A DNA stretch of 64,000 nucleotides from Hericium rajendrae (GCA_033439255.1 CM065889.1:2108001-2172000), one strand, 5' to 3'. Counted from the first letter of the stretch, positions 1-10,429 are shown. Numbers and translations: made by a program. The notes: a model not told the origin generated them from the sequence alone.

Positions 1-413
1 ACGCTGGGGCGGACGTGTTCGCGCCGTCCGGGCATGCGAGAGTGTGCGCCCGCATGGGAAACGGCTGGAGAGGCCGTCCGCGGCGTGCACGCACAGCTCA
101 GACCTCGCGCGGGCTTGCGACCTTGCGTAGCCGTGTGCGCACAGCCAGATGTCGCGGCCGCGAGCGCATTGTCGACAGCGAGGTGGTTGTATGACCCGCA
201 CGAACCTGTTGAGGACGTGCGGGTGTCGTTGAGGGTGAGCGCGGGAGTCCGAGCGACGTGTCGTGCCCCGTTGCCACGGCAACGAGGCACGACAACGCGG
301 ACGTGGACGGTGTTGTTGTTGGGGGATGGGGCTGCTGCGAGCTCGTGGACATGGACCGCGGGGTTGTCGAAGGCGATGGGGGCGTGGTGCGCGTGGTTGC
401 AAGAACGAAAGCA

Positions 414-489
414 CGAGTATCGCTCGGTGAACGAGCGATACTCGCTGTGTTAGTACAAGAAACAAATGAAAGAGAGTTTTTAAACATAC
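414..489 (-). other. Mini-intron followed by 13-bp hairpin in A1
   Basis: On the minus strand an AG/GTATGT donor (489) leads through a TACTAAC branch-point sequence to a CACAG acceptor (445), giving a 45-nt intron. The first transcribed bases after it form a perfect 13-bp hairpin: arms 432-444 and 414-426, loop of 5. The same arrangement occurs in A2 and A3 with paired base changes. Confidence 0.6.
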
Positions 490-837
490 CTATTAGCCCC
501 TCAAGCCGTCTACTAAGTCCTCCCGAGTCTTGAAGACGCCGTGCGTATGGAGAGAGAGAGGCAGACGAAGGGGGAGATGGAGGGAGTGTTGCATAGATAC
601 AAGTCGCGCGACGACTTACAGCCACAGCAGCATTCAACTCGCGCGTTCAGCGGTTTCGACTCTAACAAATCGAATAAAATCCGTTTAATTCACGAAAAAA
701 GTGAGAAGATATAGCACACCGGTATAAATACAATGAATGAGCCATCTATGTAATTACTTTACGACACGCTCGCAGGTATCAAAATCCACTTAATAGAATC
801 TAACGGCCAGCCTCTGGCACGATGCCCGGCTATGCCC

Positions 838-990
838 GGCCCGGTCTCGGCAAGCTACATTTGACGCTCCGATTGCCACGTCTATATAAGACATGCACGA
901 CGCGCTGTCTCTCTCTCTTCCCTACCACTACCATCCCTCGTCTTTCGTCGCTCTCTCTTCTTCTGCTTCAACTTTCTAATGTTCGGTAAG
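838..990 (+). promoter_or_regulatory. TATA-type promoter and CT-rich start region of A1
   Basis: A CTATATAAG box near 887-895 is followed by a CTCTCTCTCTTCC tract and a CAAC-containing leader, typical of a fungal pol II start region. The block is conserved in A2 (6530-6690, plus) and A3 (8340-8460, minus), from the GGCCCGGTCTCGGC motif to an ATGTTCG just before a splice donor. Conservation of promoter and donor, with drift between them, suggests the block was used. Confidence 0.6.
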
Positions 991-1170
991 TTGTTATATT
1001 GTTGCTATATTATTCTATTGTTTACTAACCCTACTGTTCTTTGTAGACTTTTATATCTTTGCTTTATTATCTTAAGTAAGTCTTATGTTTTTCTATATCT
1101 GTATCTTTGTATACTAATTTGTTGACTTTGCCTTTAGATTATTTTCGCTTTTTCTTATCTGTAGAGTAAG
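986..1170 (+). other. Two introns with micro-exons of 29 and 28 nt (A1)
   Basis: A donor at 986 (TTCG/GTAAGT), branch TTTACTAAC and acceptor TTTGTAG give intron 986-1046. Exon 1047-1075 is 29 nt. Intron 1076-1137 has branch ATACTAAT. Exon 1138-1165 is 28 nt and is followed by another GTAAGT. A2 has the same pattern at 6693-6753, 6754-6782 (29 nt), 6783-6846 and 6847-6874 (28 nt). Reading from the ATG at 979 gives only a short peptide, so the transcript may be non-coding. Confidence 0.5.
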
Positions 1171-1489
1171 TCTTATCTTATCTTTTTTGTCTATGTTTTA
1201 TCTTTAAGTTCTATCTTATCTTATCTTTGTATCTTATCTCATCTTATCTTTGTATGTTTTGTTATCTTATCTTGAAGTGTTGATCTTTACAGTGTATCAT
1301 AGATGTGTAGTTGTAGCTTTGTGCTAAATGTGTTGTAATTTAATATTGTTTGAAATATAATGCTTTTAAATTTTTGATGTTTTAAATGTTATAGATGCAA
1401 CAAGATTCAAATATATTATATATGTATATTTAAATATATTTTTAGCACTCTTAAGCAGCATACAAGACATAGGTGATATAGAGTAGATA

Positions 1490-1735
1490 GCAGCCTTACT
1501 AGCTAGACATGATATGATAACAGAGATATACCACATAGCTGACATAGCTATGATAGCCATCATATGTTATAGCAGCTATGAGAGCTATGATAGCTTATAG
1601 TCTATGCTATGATAGCTATGATAGCTATGATAGCTCTATATAGATTACTTCACTACTATGGAGTAGCTATGTAGAAAAGAGGACTCCTATGGCCCTATCA
1701 GAGCTATGTAGACTATATAGTGCCATATACCACTG
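1490..1735. repeat. ATAGCTATG subterminal array, right side of A1
   Basis: Degenerate tandem and interspersed copies of ATAGCTATG / AGCTATGAT. The core ATAGCTAT is its own reverse complement, so neighbouring units can pair. It ends about 10 bp before the terminal TTTCTCAGATG. Confidence 0.8.
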
Positions 1736-1751
1736 GTCCTTTTCTCAGATG

Positions 1752-2816
1752 ACTGAGGACTGGTGGACGAGGGGCTGATTGGCGGCATTCAGTGCGAGTG
1801 GACAGGTTCTTGACCGGGGGTTTATTCAGAGTGCAAGAGGAAGGGCAGCGAGTCATGTCGACATGACGAGAGACCCAATCGATTTCAGGGTTGTGCTCCT
1901 GTAACCAATCGGTCCCAAGGATGATGTCGTAGTCACCAATGTCAACGAGATAGAACTCAGCTGTCTCCTCATGGAAGGACGTCGAGTCCTTGGCATAAAT
2001 GCGGATGTTCTGGTTGACTGAATAGCGAACCCAGCCCATGATGTTTTCGGAGTTGTCCACATTGCGAACGGGAAAGGGTTTAGGGAGTTTCTTGAGGGGG
2101 AACTGGTGTTTCTTGGCAAACTCGGGGTGCATAATGATGCCTTCTGCACCACTATCGAGAAGTGCCTCAGCGTCGATTTGTTTCTTGATCGGGGCAGTGA
2201 TAATCTTGGCCTGGAGCATAATGGATGGTGTCTGATGGTTGGACGTGATAGCGGACATGCGCAAAGACGATGGATACGATTGCTCACAGGGGTCGGATAG
2301 TACAGAGAAGCGATTCAACAGATCAAAGAAATGTTTCTTGCCACCCATGGATGACATGACCGGGGGGCACTTTAAAAACCCTCAACCATATCCTTTAATG
2401 CAGCCTTTGCCTCTTCCCTCTCTTCCTCACTCAAGTCCTTCAACTGTGACAATAAGTCGATGATGGACCTGTTGATGGCGGGGACAGCGAGAGTGGCAGC
2501 TGCATCTTCTGGAGCTACTCCCGGGGCAGAGCCAGTTTCTAGCGCTCAGACACGAGGGATTGGGGCATGGGGGTTGGAGTCAGCATTGAGGGGACAGTCG
2601 TGGAAGCCATGGCCCTTCTGGCGGCAGCGGAAGCAACCGCCCTCATGCCTGAGATGCTCAGGGTCAGGCTCCGAGAGTTTGGGCAGTGGGGCACCTGTAG
2701 CAGCAACTGTGCGGGATCGGCCAGTAGATGTGGACTGAGGGGAGCGAGTGCTCACCAGGGTGCGCCCAGTTGTAGGGCGGGGACTCTGGAACCGGGTGCG
2801 CATGAGGTAGGCAGCA
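1752..2816 (-). pseudogene. Ty3/Gypsy Gag C-terminal zinc knuckle and aspartic protease relic
   Basis: Minus strand, read from right to left. A frame at 2803-2546 holds a CCHC zinc knuckle (CFRCRQKGHGFHDC), after which an in-frame TGA at 2546-2548 interrupts Gag; the same frame continues with a helical, charged tail (SEEEREEAKAALKDM) to a natural-looking TAA near 2376. The next frame (2357-1713) contains a retropepsin-like motif LLDSGAEG and the later IILGTDWL block, as in Ty3 Pol proteins. Coding similarity stops at 1752, where element A1 begins; the last 13 residues of the open frame are A1 sequence. Reverse transcriptase and integrase are absent here and, if they survive, should lie to the left of A1. 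This is the 3'-most piece of the Gag-Pol relic also seen at 7499-7670 and 10656-11950. Confidence 0.85.
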
Positions 2817-2859
2817 CATCTGAGAAATGTGTTTTTTATATAGCAGCAAGTCCTATTAT

Positions 2860-3060
2860 GGGCCCTATCAGAGAGCTATGGGAGCTATGAACTTAGACTA
2901 TTCAGCTATGTGGAGCTATGGGGCCTATGATAGCCTCTATAGCATGAGGTGTTGAATACATAGGATGCCATAGCCTCTATAGCCAGGGGTGTTATGTACA
3001 TAGGACTATGATACTTACCAAGGGGAACTATGGCTACTATGGCTACTACAGGCCTTATGG
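2860..3060. repeat. AGCTATG-type array, left side of A2
   Basis: Degenerate units (GAGCTATGG, CTATGATAGC) continue from the left end of A2, mirroring the array beside the right end. Confidence 0.7.
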
Positions 3061-3219
3061 TAAGTCACCTAGGCAATAAAGACATGAGGTCAACATTTTC
3101 TGATATTCAATTGTAGACTACTACAGGCACTACAAAATCTAACACCAAACTACTTTGTAAATAAAAGCCCTGAACAAGCTCGCATCCCGCACAGCAACGA
3201 TGTGACAACAGCACAGCGG

Positions 3220-4592
3220 AGGCGTGCGGTGGTCAGCGCGGGGGCCATTTCGAGACGTGCGCAGTGCGGACAGCCGGTATAGGCAGTCAGGGGGCGCGCG
3301 GGCCATGCGGGCACTGTGGGAGGCTGCGGGCAGGCCCGCACCGTCCAGGGCACATGATGGAGTGCGAGGGCAGGCCCGCGCTCTCATAGCTGTGCGTGGG
3401 CGAGGGCATGCTGTTGAGCGTGCAACGGCGTGCGACGGCAGGCACGCATTGGCGTTGCCGTGTGCATGCCGTCCGGGACATGCATGCCGCCATGCGCCTA
3501 TGCGCGCATCGTCGGACATGCGAGGGATGGTGAGTACTTGCGCACGCCGTGCCTGGGTTGCCCCACGGCTGTGTGGGCCGTGCGTGGCCGTGCGCAAGCT
3601 CGCAGGGCGGTGCGTGGTCGCACGCAGTCGGGGTTGGGTTTCGCCCCGTGGGTGACCGTGCCCATGCTCGTGTGGGACCGCGTGGTCGCGGCGGGTGCTA
3701 GCGTGGGCGGGCGAACGCAGTCAGAAGGTCGGTCCTCGCGCGCGCCGTGCATGGGCATGCGCGCGTGAGCGGGGCCGAGCACGGTCGTGCACTCGCGTGC
3801 GGGAGTGCGTGCACACGCTGGATAGGACGTGTGCGCGCGATCAGGGCACTGCGCGGACTTGCGTTCGTGCATGGCCTTCGCGTTCTTGCGTGGACGTGGG
3901 TGGTGAGGGTGTGCACATGCTTGGAGGGCCGCTCGCGGGCGTACGTGGCCGTACGTGCACAGCCACGTGTCGCGGCCGCCAGCACGTTACGGACGCGGCG
4001 GGGGTGCTGCGGCACGGCCCTGGTGAGATGGTGGATCCGCTTCGACCTATTGGGGGCGTGCGGGGGCGTTTGAGTGGATGCAAGGGCTGCGGGAGGCCGG
4101 GCGAGCAAGTCAGCAACGTAGTCGCGCCTCGTTGCCACGGCAACGGGACACGACGACGCGGATGCGGACGGCATTGTCGGGGGGGATGGGGGCATGGCGG
4201 GCTCGTGGAAATCGACGCGGGGTGTCGAAGGCGATAGAGGTGCGCTGCGCGGTTGCGAGAAAGCAAGCGCGCGATACTCGATGTATTAGTACGACAAGAC
4301 AATAAATGAAAGATTTTTTTTACTTACCTGTCGGCCCTCGTAACATCTGCGCGGACGCCATCGTCAGCGTCGGCGGATGGGGTAATGGGAGGCTGTGGGT
4401 GTGGACGTGGGCGTGGGCGTGGGCGCGTGCATGGGGGCTCGACGGGCGAGCTGTCAACCTCGCGCGCACGCGGCCGGGTCTGCGCGTAGCGTTGGTGACG
4501 TGCAGCGGGTCGGAGCTGCCTGCGGCATGTTCGAGAAGGGGGCAGGGTGCTGGCGACGTGGCGAAGAGAAGGCGAGGCGGGAGAGGATGTCG
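3220..4592. repeat. GC-rich body with decayed intron and hairpin (left half of A2)
   Basis: The stretch 3940-4330 matches 110-500 of A1 over the whole length, including the short block CGTTGCCACGGCAACG. The donor AG/GTAAGT (minus, 4327) and branch TACTAAT are kept, but the acceptor AG has become AT and only one hairpin arm remains. Long frames on both strands (for example 3224-3655 and 3698-4195) reflect lack of stop codons in GC-rich repeat DNA and show no recognisable domain. Confidence 0.65.
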
Positions 4593-6074
4593 CACTGGAG
4601 AAACTCAGAAATATCTTCCGCTGTTATTCGGCGGAAACGAGTCGTTTCAGCTCAATTTCGGCGAGATATCCACAAAATCGCCGCCAGCGGTTATTTGGCC
4701 GTTAGTAATCCTTTTGGCTTCATAACAGCCACCTTTTCGCTCGATTTCCACAGCGAAACCGCCAGCACCATTAGAGATCCACATTTCCCCCTTCCCCTCG
4801 GGCCACTGTACTTGTCCAAAATCCATTTGTATACCCATTCATTTCGCTTGAACGTAGACCTATTATACATCCACTGTGTGCTACAACCGTAATACGGTAT
4901 CTATCTATCCCTGAGCCATTATTCGAGCCCCCAACCCAACCCTGGTCTCGAGCAAGCCAATCGGGATACTGGCCGCTCGTATTCAAGCCAGCATTCATCC
5001 GAAATGACTATGCTGGACTACCGCGGGACCATGGCTCAAAAGCGCTTACCGATATCTCACGTCCCGCTGTACACCATAACGGGCAGATATTTTGGACCCA
5101 CTCGCCCTCGTCTCACTGAGTCTTGCAGAACTTCCACGACGGCGCAACGACGGCATAGCTAAGCAATTATCATGAGCACCATGGAGTGGGTGCGTAAGAG
5201 ACTCGACTCACTCAATAATTAGCATGTGGACGTTTGAACTCCCAGACATTAGATTATCGTGCCGCGCTTGTGCGCTCACCATTCTACAAAGTCGAGGACA
5301 TACCTCTGTATTTGTGAGTGATCAAATCAGTACAATATCATCACTCGTACCTGTTGCGCAGAGGGAGGCATTGCAATGCAGGGCAGAAAACATATAGACC
5401 TGGCTATATGCGCATATATGCACTGCGAAGGGCAGTAAGCATGAGAAACGACATGAAGGTCACATAGGACAATGAGGTTGGATTAAAAAAGGTCGCAACA
5501 CGCTTAAAAGGCCATGCGAAACTCACCGGAACCACAAATCCTCACAGCTTGCACAATCCAGAACTCAACCACGACTGCTAATATCCGAGCTCTTCGCAAA
5601 GTCAAGGGTGCAATATCTTCATTGAGGTCTTCCAAGCAGCTGAAGACGGTGAATTATAGTCAGATCCAGTTAAATATGAGAGCGAGACTGACGGACAGTC
5701 TACGTAAACGACAAACATCCTATGATACGGGCGCAATGGCCAATGGCGGCGAGAAGGTGAGTCAATCCTGGGAATTTATGAAGGGAACAGTAGAGAGCTG
5801 TCGGTACACGAGGGAAAGCGGGAGGCAGCGCACTCGACGTCGAGCGACATCGTGGTAAGAGGGAGAAGTACGACTTGGAAAGAAATCGGAGAACAAGACA
5901 AAAACAAGACGCGACGCGGACGCGCGTCGCGACTTGATAATTTGCATCACGCGTAAGCTGAAATCTGGCGAAAAGGGCGCCGATACGGAGGTGGAAGGAA
6001 ATTGGCGGATATCGCGCCGAAAGGACTCGTTTCTACCAAATAATGGCGGCGGCTATTTTTGGGTTTCTCCAGTG
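4593..6074. mobile_element. DNA element with CACTGGAGAAAC inverted ends
   Basis: Left end CACTGGAGAAACTC at 4593 and right end, read in reverse, CACTGGAGAAACCC at 6074. Similarity between the ends continues inward for about 90 bp (shared GAAACGAGTC and GATATCC blocks). CACTG/CACTA termini are typical of the CMC (En/Spm) superfamily, but no clear 3-bp target duplication is seen (TCG left, GAC right). The interior has only short frames and no recognisable transposase, so it is probably non-autonomous. It sits between the duplicated halves of A2. Confidence 0.55.
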
Positions 6075-6420
6075 GACGTCGGGGATGGGGTGCGTCGCCG
6101 GTGTCGGAAAACGAGAGTATCGCTCGACAACGAGCGATACTCTCTTTATTAGTACGAACAGTATCAATAAAGAGTTTTTTTTTACTTACCTTGCACCCTC
6201 TACACCTCATCGAGACCCTCCCGCATTCGATCGGACGAGATATAGAGGAGAGGGAGGGATAAGGGACGAGGAGAGGAGGGTGGTGGTAAGCATATGATGA
6301 TGAGTCGAACTTCGACGCGCCTTCGGTGCTTCAACTACCGAACGCGCGCGAGTTCGAACATCTCGAGTTTATTAAATCAAATAAAATCCGTTAAACTCCA
6401 AGAAAAAGATTACAGCCAGC
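6075..6420 (-). repeat. Second GC tail, hairpin, intron and exon block of A2
   Basis: Minus-strand donor AG/GTAAGT (6189), branch TACTAAT, acceptor AAAG (6144): a 46-nt intron. The hairpin arms are 6131-6144 and 6113-6126 (14 bp, loop ACAA). The outermost pair of the shared 13-bp stem is A-T here and C-G in A1, a paired change. The exon side (6190-6400) shares the AAATCRAATAAAATCCGTT block with A1 (about 665-690) and A3. Confidence 0.6.
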
Positions 6421-6529
6421 TCTCATTTATTCAATCGGATCGTATGAGACGACTATCTAACTAAGCTACTATAAGTTACGGGGCAGCGAAGTGAAGTTAG
6501 GGACATCTGGCACTTAGCCTCTGACGCGA

Positions 6530-7010
6530 GTGCTCGGCACTGCCCGGCCCGGTCTCGGCAGTCACGTTTGGCGCTCCGCTCGCCACGTCTATATAAAGCG
6601 ACCGCGATGCGCTGTCTCTCTCTCTTCCGTACCACTACCATCTCTCGTCTTTCGGCAGTGTCTCCTCTTTTGCTTCAACTTTGTTATGTTCGGTATGTTG
6701 TTATGTTGTTCTTATGATGTTTTATTGTTCATCAATCCTAATGTTATTTGTAGACTTCAAATTTTCGCTTTTATTTCCTTCAGTAAGTCTTATGTTTTCA
6801 TATATATCTTTATCTTGTGTACTAATTTGTTGACTTTGTCTTGTAGATTATTTTCGCTTTTTCTTATCTTTGAAGTAAGTCTCTTGTCTTTGAAAGGATT
6901 ATCTTATCTCTTATCTTTTAGCATCATCTTATCTTATATCATTTTAGTGTTACCTTATCTTATCTTATCTCTTATCTTTAGTATTATCTTATCTTTGAGT
7001 CTTATTCTAT
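6530..7010 (+). promoter_or_regulatory. TATA promoter and micro-exon leader of A2
   Basis: CTATATAAAG near 6588 is followed by CTCTCTCTCTTCC, ATGTTCG and a splice donor at 6693. Introns 6693-6753 and 6783-6846 flank 29-nt and 28-nt micro-exons. Downstream is a long TATCTT-rich tract. An open frame (6530-7030) crosses this region but breaks the conserved splice signals and has no domain. Confidence 0.55.
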
Positions 7011-7194
7011 TTTGTAGTATCATATTGTAGTAATGTTTGTAGTAATATGCTTGATGTGTTGTAATTGAAATATTGCTTGAATTATAATGCTTTTAAAATT
7101 TTGATATTTTGAATGTCTCAAATATATTATAAACTATTTTTTTATTAGATAAATTTATAATACTTTATAATCAACATTGTTGTCAGAGATGACA

Positions 7195-7487
7195 TAAAAT
7201 AGATAGCAGTCTTACTAGCTAGACATGATATAATATACTACATAGCTAACATAGCTATGATAGCTGTTATATGCTATAATAGCTATGATAGCTATGATAG
7301 CTATGATAGCTTATACTCTATACTACGATAGCTATAATAGCTACTGCCTTATACTATGGTAGCTATGATAGCTATGATAGCTCTTTATAGATTACTTCAC
7401 TACTATGGAGGAGCTATGTAGAAAAGAGGACTCCTATGGCCCTATCAGAGCTATGTAGGATATATAGTGCCACATATCACTGGTCCT
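7195..7487. repeat. ATAGCTATG array, right side of A2
   Basis: Several near-perfect consecutive ATAGCTATG units around 7270-7300 and 7350-7380, then the 80-bp right end shared with A1. Confidence 0.8.
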
Positions 7488-7498
7488 TTTCTCAGATG

Positions 7499-7670
7499 CC
7501 ATTCCTGTCACGGGCCCTCGCCTTCCACTCAGCCAGGGTGGTGGGCGTGGGGTAGCTGCACTGGCAATCATCCCGCAGGGCACTGTTGAGGCCATGCAGG
7601 AACCAATCAATCAGGGCCACATCGTTGTAGCCGGTGCGAGGAGCGAAGGACTCGAACTCAGTGATGTAAT
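7499..7670 (-). pseudogene. Ty3/Gypsy Gag middle fragment
   Basis: The minus strand reads as an uninterrupted Gag segment with the motifs YITEFES, ALIDWFLHGLN and LAEWKARA, matching the retrotransposon gag domain of Ty3 elements. It is bounded on the right by A3 (left end at 7671) and on the left by A2 (right end at 7498). It continues the N-terminal piece at 10656: removing A3 and one 2-bp AT duplicate restores the order VDYITEF in frame. It continues into the zinc-knuckle piece across A2. Confidence 0.85.
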
Positions 7671-7689
7671 CATCAGAAAAATTTGCAGG

Positions 7690-7990
7690 TCCTACATAGT
7701 TCTACATATCTTATATAGAAGTCATAGGCCCATAGCACCTCCCTTTACTACATAGCTCTCATAGCCTAAAGGGAGAGCTATGAAGTGCTATGAGATGCTA
7801 TAGAGCTGAAGAGTGTGCTATGATCTGCTATCATAGCTATCATAGCTAATTATGAAGCTATTATAGGATGCCTAGCTATTACATCTATCAGAGCTATAAA
7901 ATCTATATGTACTATGTTGGATAGGTAGGCTTGCCACATCTATACAATCAACAGAGCCTATCAAAGCTATTCAAGTTATAGCTTGACTGA
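7690..7990. repeat. AGCTATG-type array, left side of A3
   Basis: Degenerate CTATCATAGCTATCATAGC and related units follow the left end of A3. Confidence 0.75.
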
Positions 7991-8239
7991 ATATAATATA
8001 TATATTTTAAATAAAATGAATAATCACACAAATAACAATATCGAGAGAACTGAGCAAATCAAATTATATTTATCATTCTAGCCTATTACAAAATCTTATG
8101 ACTAAGTACAAACATATATATACTACTAACACTAGAAAGATAACTAAGTCAATACAAAGACTACAAAAAGCGGAAATAGAACCAACAATCAGTAAAAGAG
8201 TAAGACTCACTTAGACTATATAACAAAAGATAACAAAAG

Positions 8240-8465
8240 CGTAACCTATATAACAGAACAAAGGAACAAAGACATAAGACAAGCATATGTTAGCAAATAT
8301 AAAGGATAAAAACTTACCGAACACTGAGAAAAGAAGTACAAGTTAAGAGCAAGCCCGGAGTGAAGGGGGAAGGTAGTAGTTGAAGAGAGAAAGACGACAC
8401 ATGTTGTGCGAGGTTTATATAGCTGAGCACGGACGTGCCCGGTCGGAGCCACAAATGTGGCTGCC
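8240..8465 (-). promoter_or_regulatory. Leftward promoter and first intron of A3
   Basis: Reading the minus strand, a CTATATAAACC box near 8420 is followed by a CT-rich start region and TTCG/GTAAGT (donor 8317) with a TATATAG acceptor near 8246. This is the A1/A2 promoter block in reverse, so the A2 and A3 promoters point at each other across the Gag fragment at 7499-7670. Confidence 0.5.
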
Positions 8466-8820
8466 GCACGCGGCCGTGTGTCGCAAGAAAGGCTACGAAG
8501 CTAGACTTTACTAACTTACATTGCCTATCCGTAGGTGCATTGTACAGTACATACTTATGTAGCTCATTAGTTGTTATTGTATAAACTGTCTACGCTCGCT
8601 GCGCTTTTTCTAAATTTAATGCGATTTTGTATGATTTGCTGAGTGTCGGAAGCCGTAGACTCGCCCGTTCGGTGGCTGAAGCAGTGAATGTGCGTCAACT
8701 CGTACGAATGTCTTTAACTTTGCTCAATCTTCCACTAGCCTCGTCGCTCCTCTCTCACTTCGTCCCTTCCTCGACAACTCAACTATCGGTGGGATGCGGC
8801 TGTGAGAAAACGGGCTACAG

Positions 8821-8896
8821 GTAAGTAAAAAACAGTTCTATTATCTCCCCACCGTACTAATACAGGGAGTATCGCCCGTAAAACAGGCGATACACC
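8821..8896 (+). other. Mini-intron and hairpin of A3
   Basis: CTACAG/GTAAGT at 8821, branch TACTAAT and TACAG acceptor at 8865 give a 45-nt intron with textbook signals. The exon then folds: GTATCGCC (8869-8876) pairs with GGCGATAC (8886-8893), extended after one A-A mismatch by GG/CC. Relative to A1, a T-A pair has become C-G. Confidence 0.6.
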
Positions 8897-9369
8897 CGTT
8901 CTTCATCACTCCACACCCCGGCCTCCATGTCCCACCCCCGCACGACTTCCACAACCTCCCCGTACACATACGTTCCAACCTCACCTGTGCCTGCGCTTGT
9001 CCCAACAACGCGCACACGTCCTGCCAATGCACACACGCCCGCCAACACACATACACCCCGCGAGCGTACACGTCTGCGCACGGGCCCGCCAACGCACCTG
9101 CGCACGGCCTCGCACACCGGCGACTACGTACGGCCAGCCTCGCGTGCTGGCGACAGCTTGAGCATGGCCTCATTGGCTTATGCATGCTGTACGGTCCCGC
9201 CTGCGACCATCTGTGTGCCTGCCTGCCCCCGCCTGTGCGTGCATGGCCCCACCCGCGCACAATGCAGAACGTCATGCGGGCAGCTGCGACGTGAGGTGCA
9301 CTGCGCGGGCACCTCGAGCATGATGTCGGCCGCACGCATTGGCCACGTCATTGAGTGCAGCCCCGACAC

Positions 9370-9860
9370 TGCATGCCCTTCTCGCTGCGTCCGTGTCCTT
9401 CCCGCCTTGTCCATGCCCTCCCCGCCATGTGCACACCCTCACTGCCATGTCCACGCCCTCTCTGCCTCATCCGTGCCCTCTCCACCACGTCGCCGTCCTC
9501 TCTGCTGCATCGCCGTCCTCTCCGCCGTGTCAACGCCCTCCCCGCCGCGTCAACGCCCCTGCTGCATCCGTGCCCTCTCCGCCGCGTCGCTGCCCTCTCC
9601 GCCGCATCACCGTCGTCTCCGCCGCGTCGCTGTCATCTCCGCCACATCGCCGTCGTCTCCGCCACATTGCCATCCTCCCCGCCATGTCAATGCCCTCCCC
9701 TCCGCGTCAACGCCCTCCCTGCCACGTGAACGCCCTCTGCGCCGCGTCGACACCCTCTATGCCGCGTCGACGCCCTCTGTGCCGCATCGACGCCCTCTGC
9801 ACCGCGTCGACACCCTCCGCGCCGCGTCGATGCCCTCCCTGCTGCCTTCGCACCCTCCCC
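9370..9860. repeat. 20-bp GC-rich minisatellite
   Basis: Imperfect units such as GCCGCGTCGACGCCCTCTGT repeat with a 20-bp period, clearest at 9735-9840. Because 20 is not a multiple of 3 and the unit lacks stop codons, frames stay open in all three phases, which explains the long overlapping frames here. GC-rich degenerate sequence continues to about 10260. Confidence 0.75.
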
Positions 9861-10429
9861 GCCACCTCTACGCATTCGGCGCTGCCTTTCACGCTATCTG
9901 CGCTGCCTCCGCGCTATCCACCCTGTCTCCACGCTATCCGCGCTGCGTCCGCACCGTGTCCACGCCGTCCGCACCGTATCCATGCCATCCGCGCCATGTC
10001 TGCGCCGTCCGTGCTGTCCGTGCTGTCTGTGCCGCCTCTCCGCCCTCTGCCGCACCTTGCGTGCATCGTCAACACATGCGTGTGACCAGAACGCCATGCG
10101 CACGGACCGCAGCAGCCACCTTAAGGCAGCACAGCAGACAGTGGCCCCCGCGCGACACCCTGCTGTCGTATACAGGGTGCCAATGCCTTGTGCGCGATGT
10201 CAGCGGGCTGCAGGCGACATCAGCAGCCCGCGTGCGACTGCTACGTGATGTGTGCATGGCCGTGATCTACTACATGCACACAGTTATATTCTTAATTACA
10301 ACTAGTTTCTGTAGCTGTAATTAAGTTCTTGTAACTGTGTTCCTTATACCAGTAAACCAATTTTGAAAATGGAAGTCCCTCGTTTCATAAAATTGAAATT
10401 TTGACTTGTGATTATGGAGTCTACCATAT

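Larger units (their letters stand above)
1..1751 (+). mobile_element. Element A1 (right part), unrecognised TIR element interrupting a Ty3 pol region
   Basis: Seen: reading rightwards there is a GC-rich stretch (1-410), a hairpin (414-444), a minus-strand intron (445-489), an exon-like stretch to about 660, a TATA promoter near 888, two micro-exons, a T-rich leader, an array of ATAGCTATG units (about 1490-1690) and a right end TTTCTCAGATG at 1741-1751. The last 80 bp match the right end of A2 (7418-7498) with only a few differences, and the GC, hairpin, intron and promoter parts match A2 and A3. Immediately after 1751 Ty3 protease-side sequence begins. Inference: this is a non-autonomous DNA element in the same orientation as A2; its left end lies outside the window. 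No transposase is visible, and the long frames in the GC part (34-453, 98-637) look like compositional artefacts. Confidence 0.65.
2817..7498 (+). mobile_element. Element A2, complete ends, internally rearranged
   Basis: Ends are CATCTGAGAAA (2817-2827) and TTTCTCAGATG (7488-7498), an 11-bp perfect inverted repeat. Inside are a left ATAGCTATG array (2860-3060), a GC-rich stretch (3220-4260), a decayed hairpin and intron (4262-4327), a CACTGG-ended insertion (4593-6074), a second GC tail, hairpin and intron (6075-6189), a promoter (6530-6690), micro-exons, a T-rich leader and a right array (7200-7480). The GC tail, hairpin, intron and exon part is present twice, so A2 is either two overlapping copies or one copy with a duplication. 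Joining the Ty3 sequence across A2 keeps the Gag frame open (RDRN, then about two residues, then AAYLMRTRF), which supports these boundaries. Confidence 0.65.

Noticed and set aside
34-637. Frames 34-453 and 98-637 as proteins
   Set aside because: They cross the conserved hairpin and intron of A1 and have no counterpart in A2 or A3.
1490-1735. AGCTATG arrays as a CRISPR array
   Set aside because: Units are short, degenerate and adjacent, with no regular spacers, and the DNA is eukaryotic.
3224-4302. Several frames of 100-180 codons on both strands
   Set aside because: GC-rich repeat DNA with overlapping frames on both strands; matching regions of A1 do not keep the same frames.
6530-7030. 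166-codon frame over the A2 leader
   Set aside because: It runs through two conserved introns and a T-rich tract; hydrophobicity is compositional.
8927-10324. 465-codon frame in A3 as a gene
   Set aside because: It lies in a 20-bp minisatellite open in all frames, starts inside a conserved element and shows no domain or conservation with A1 or A2.
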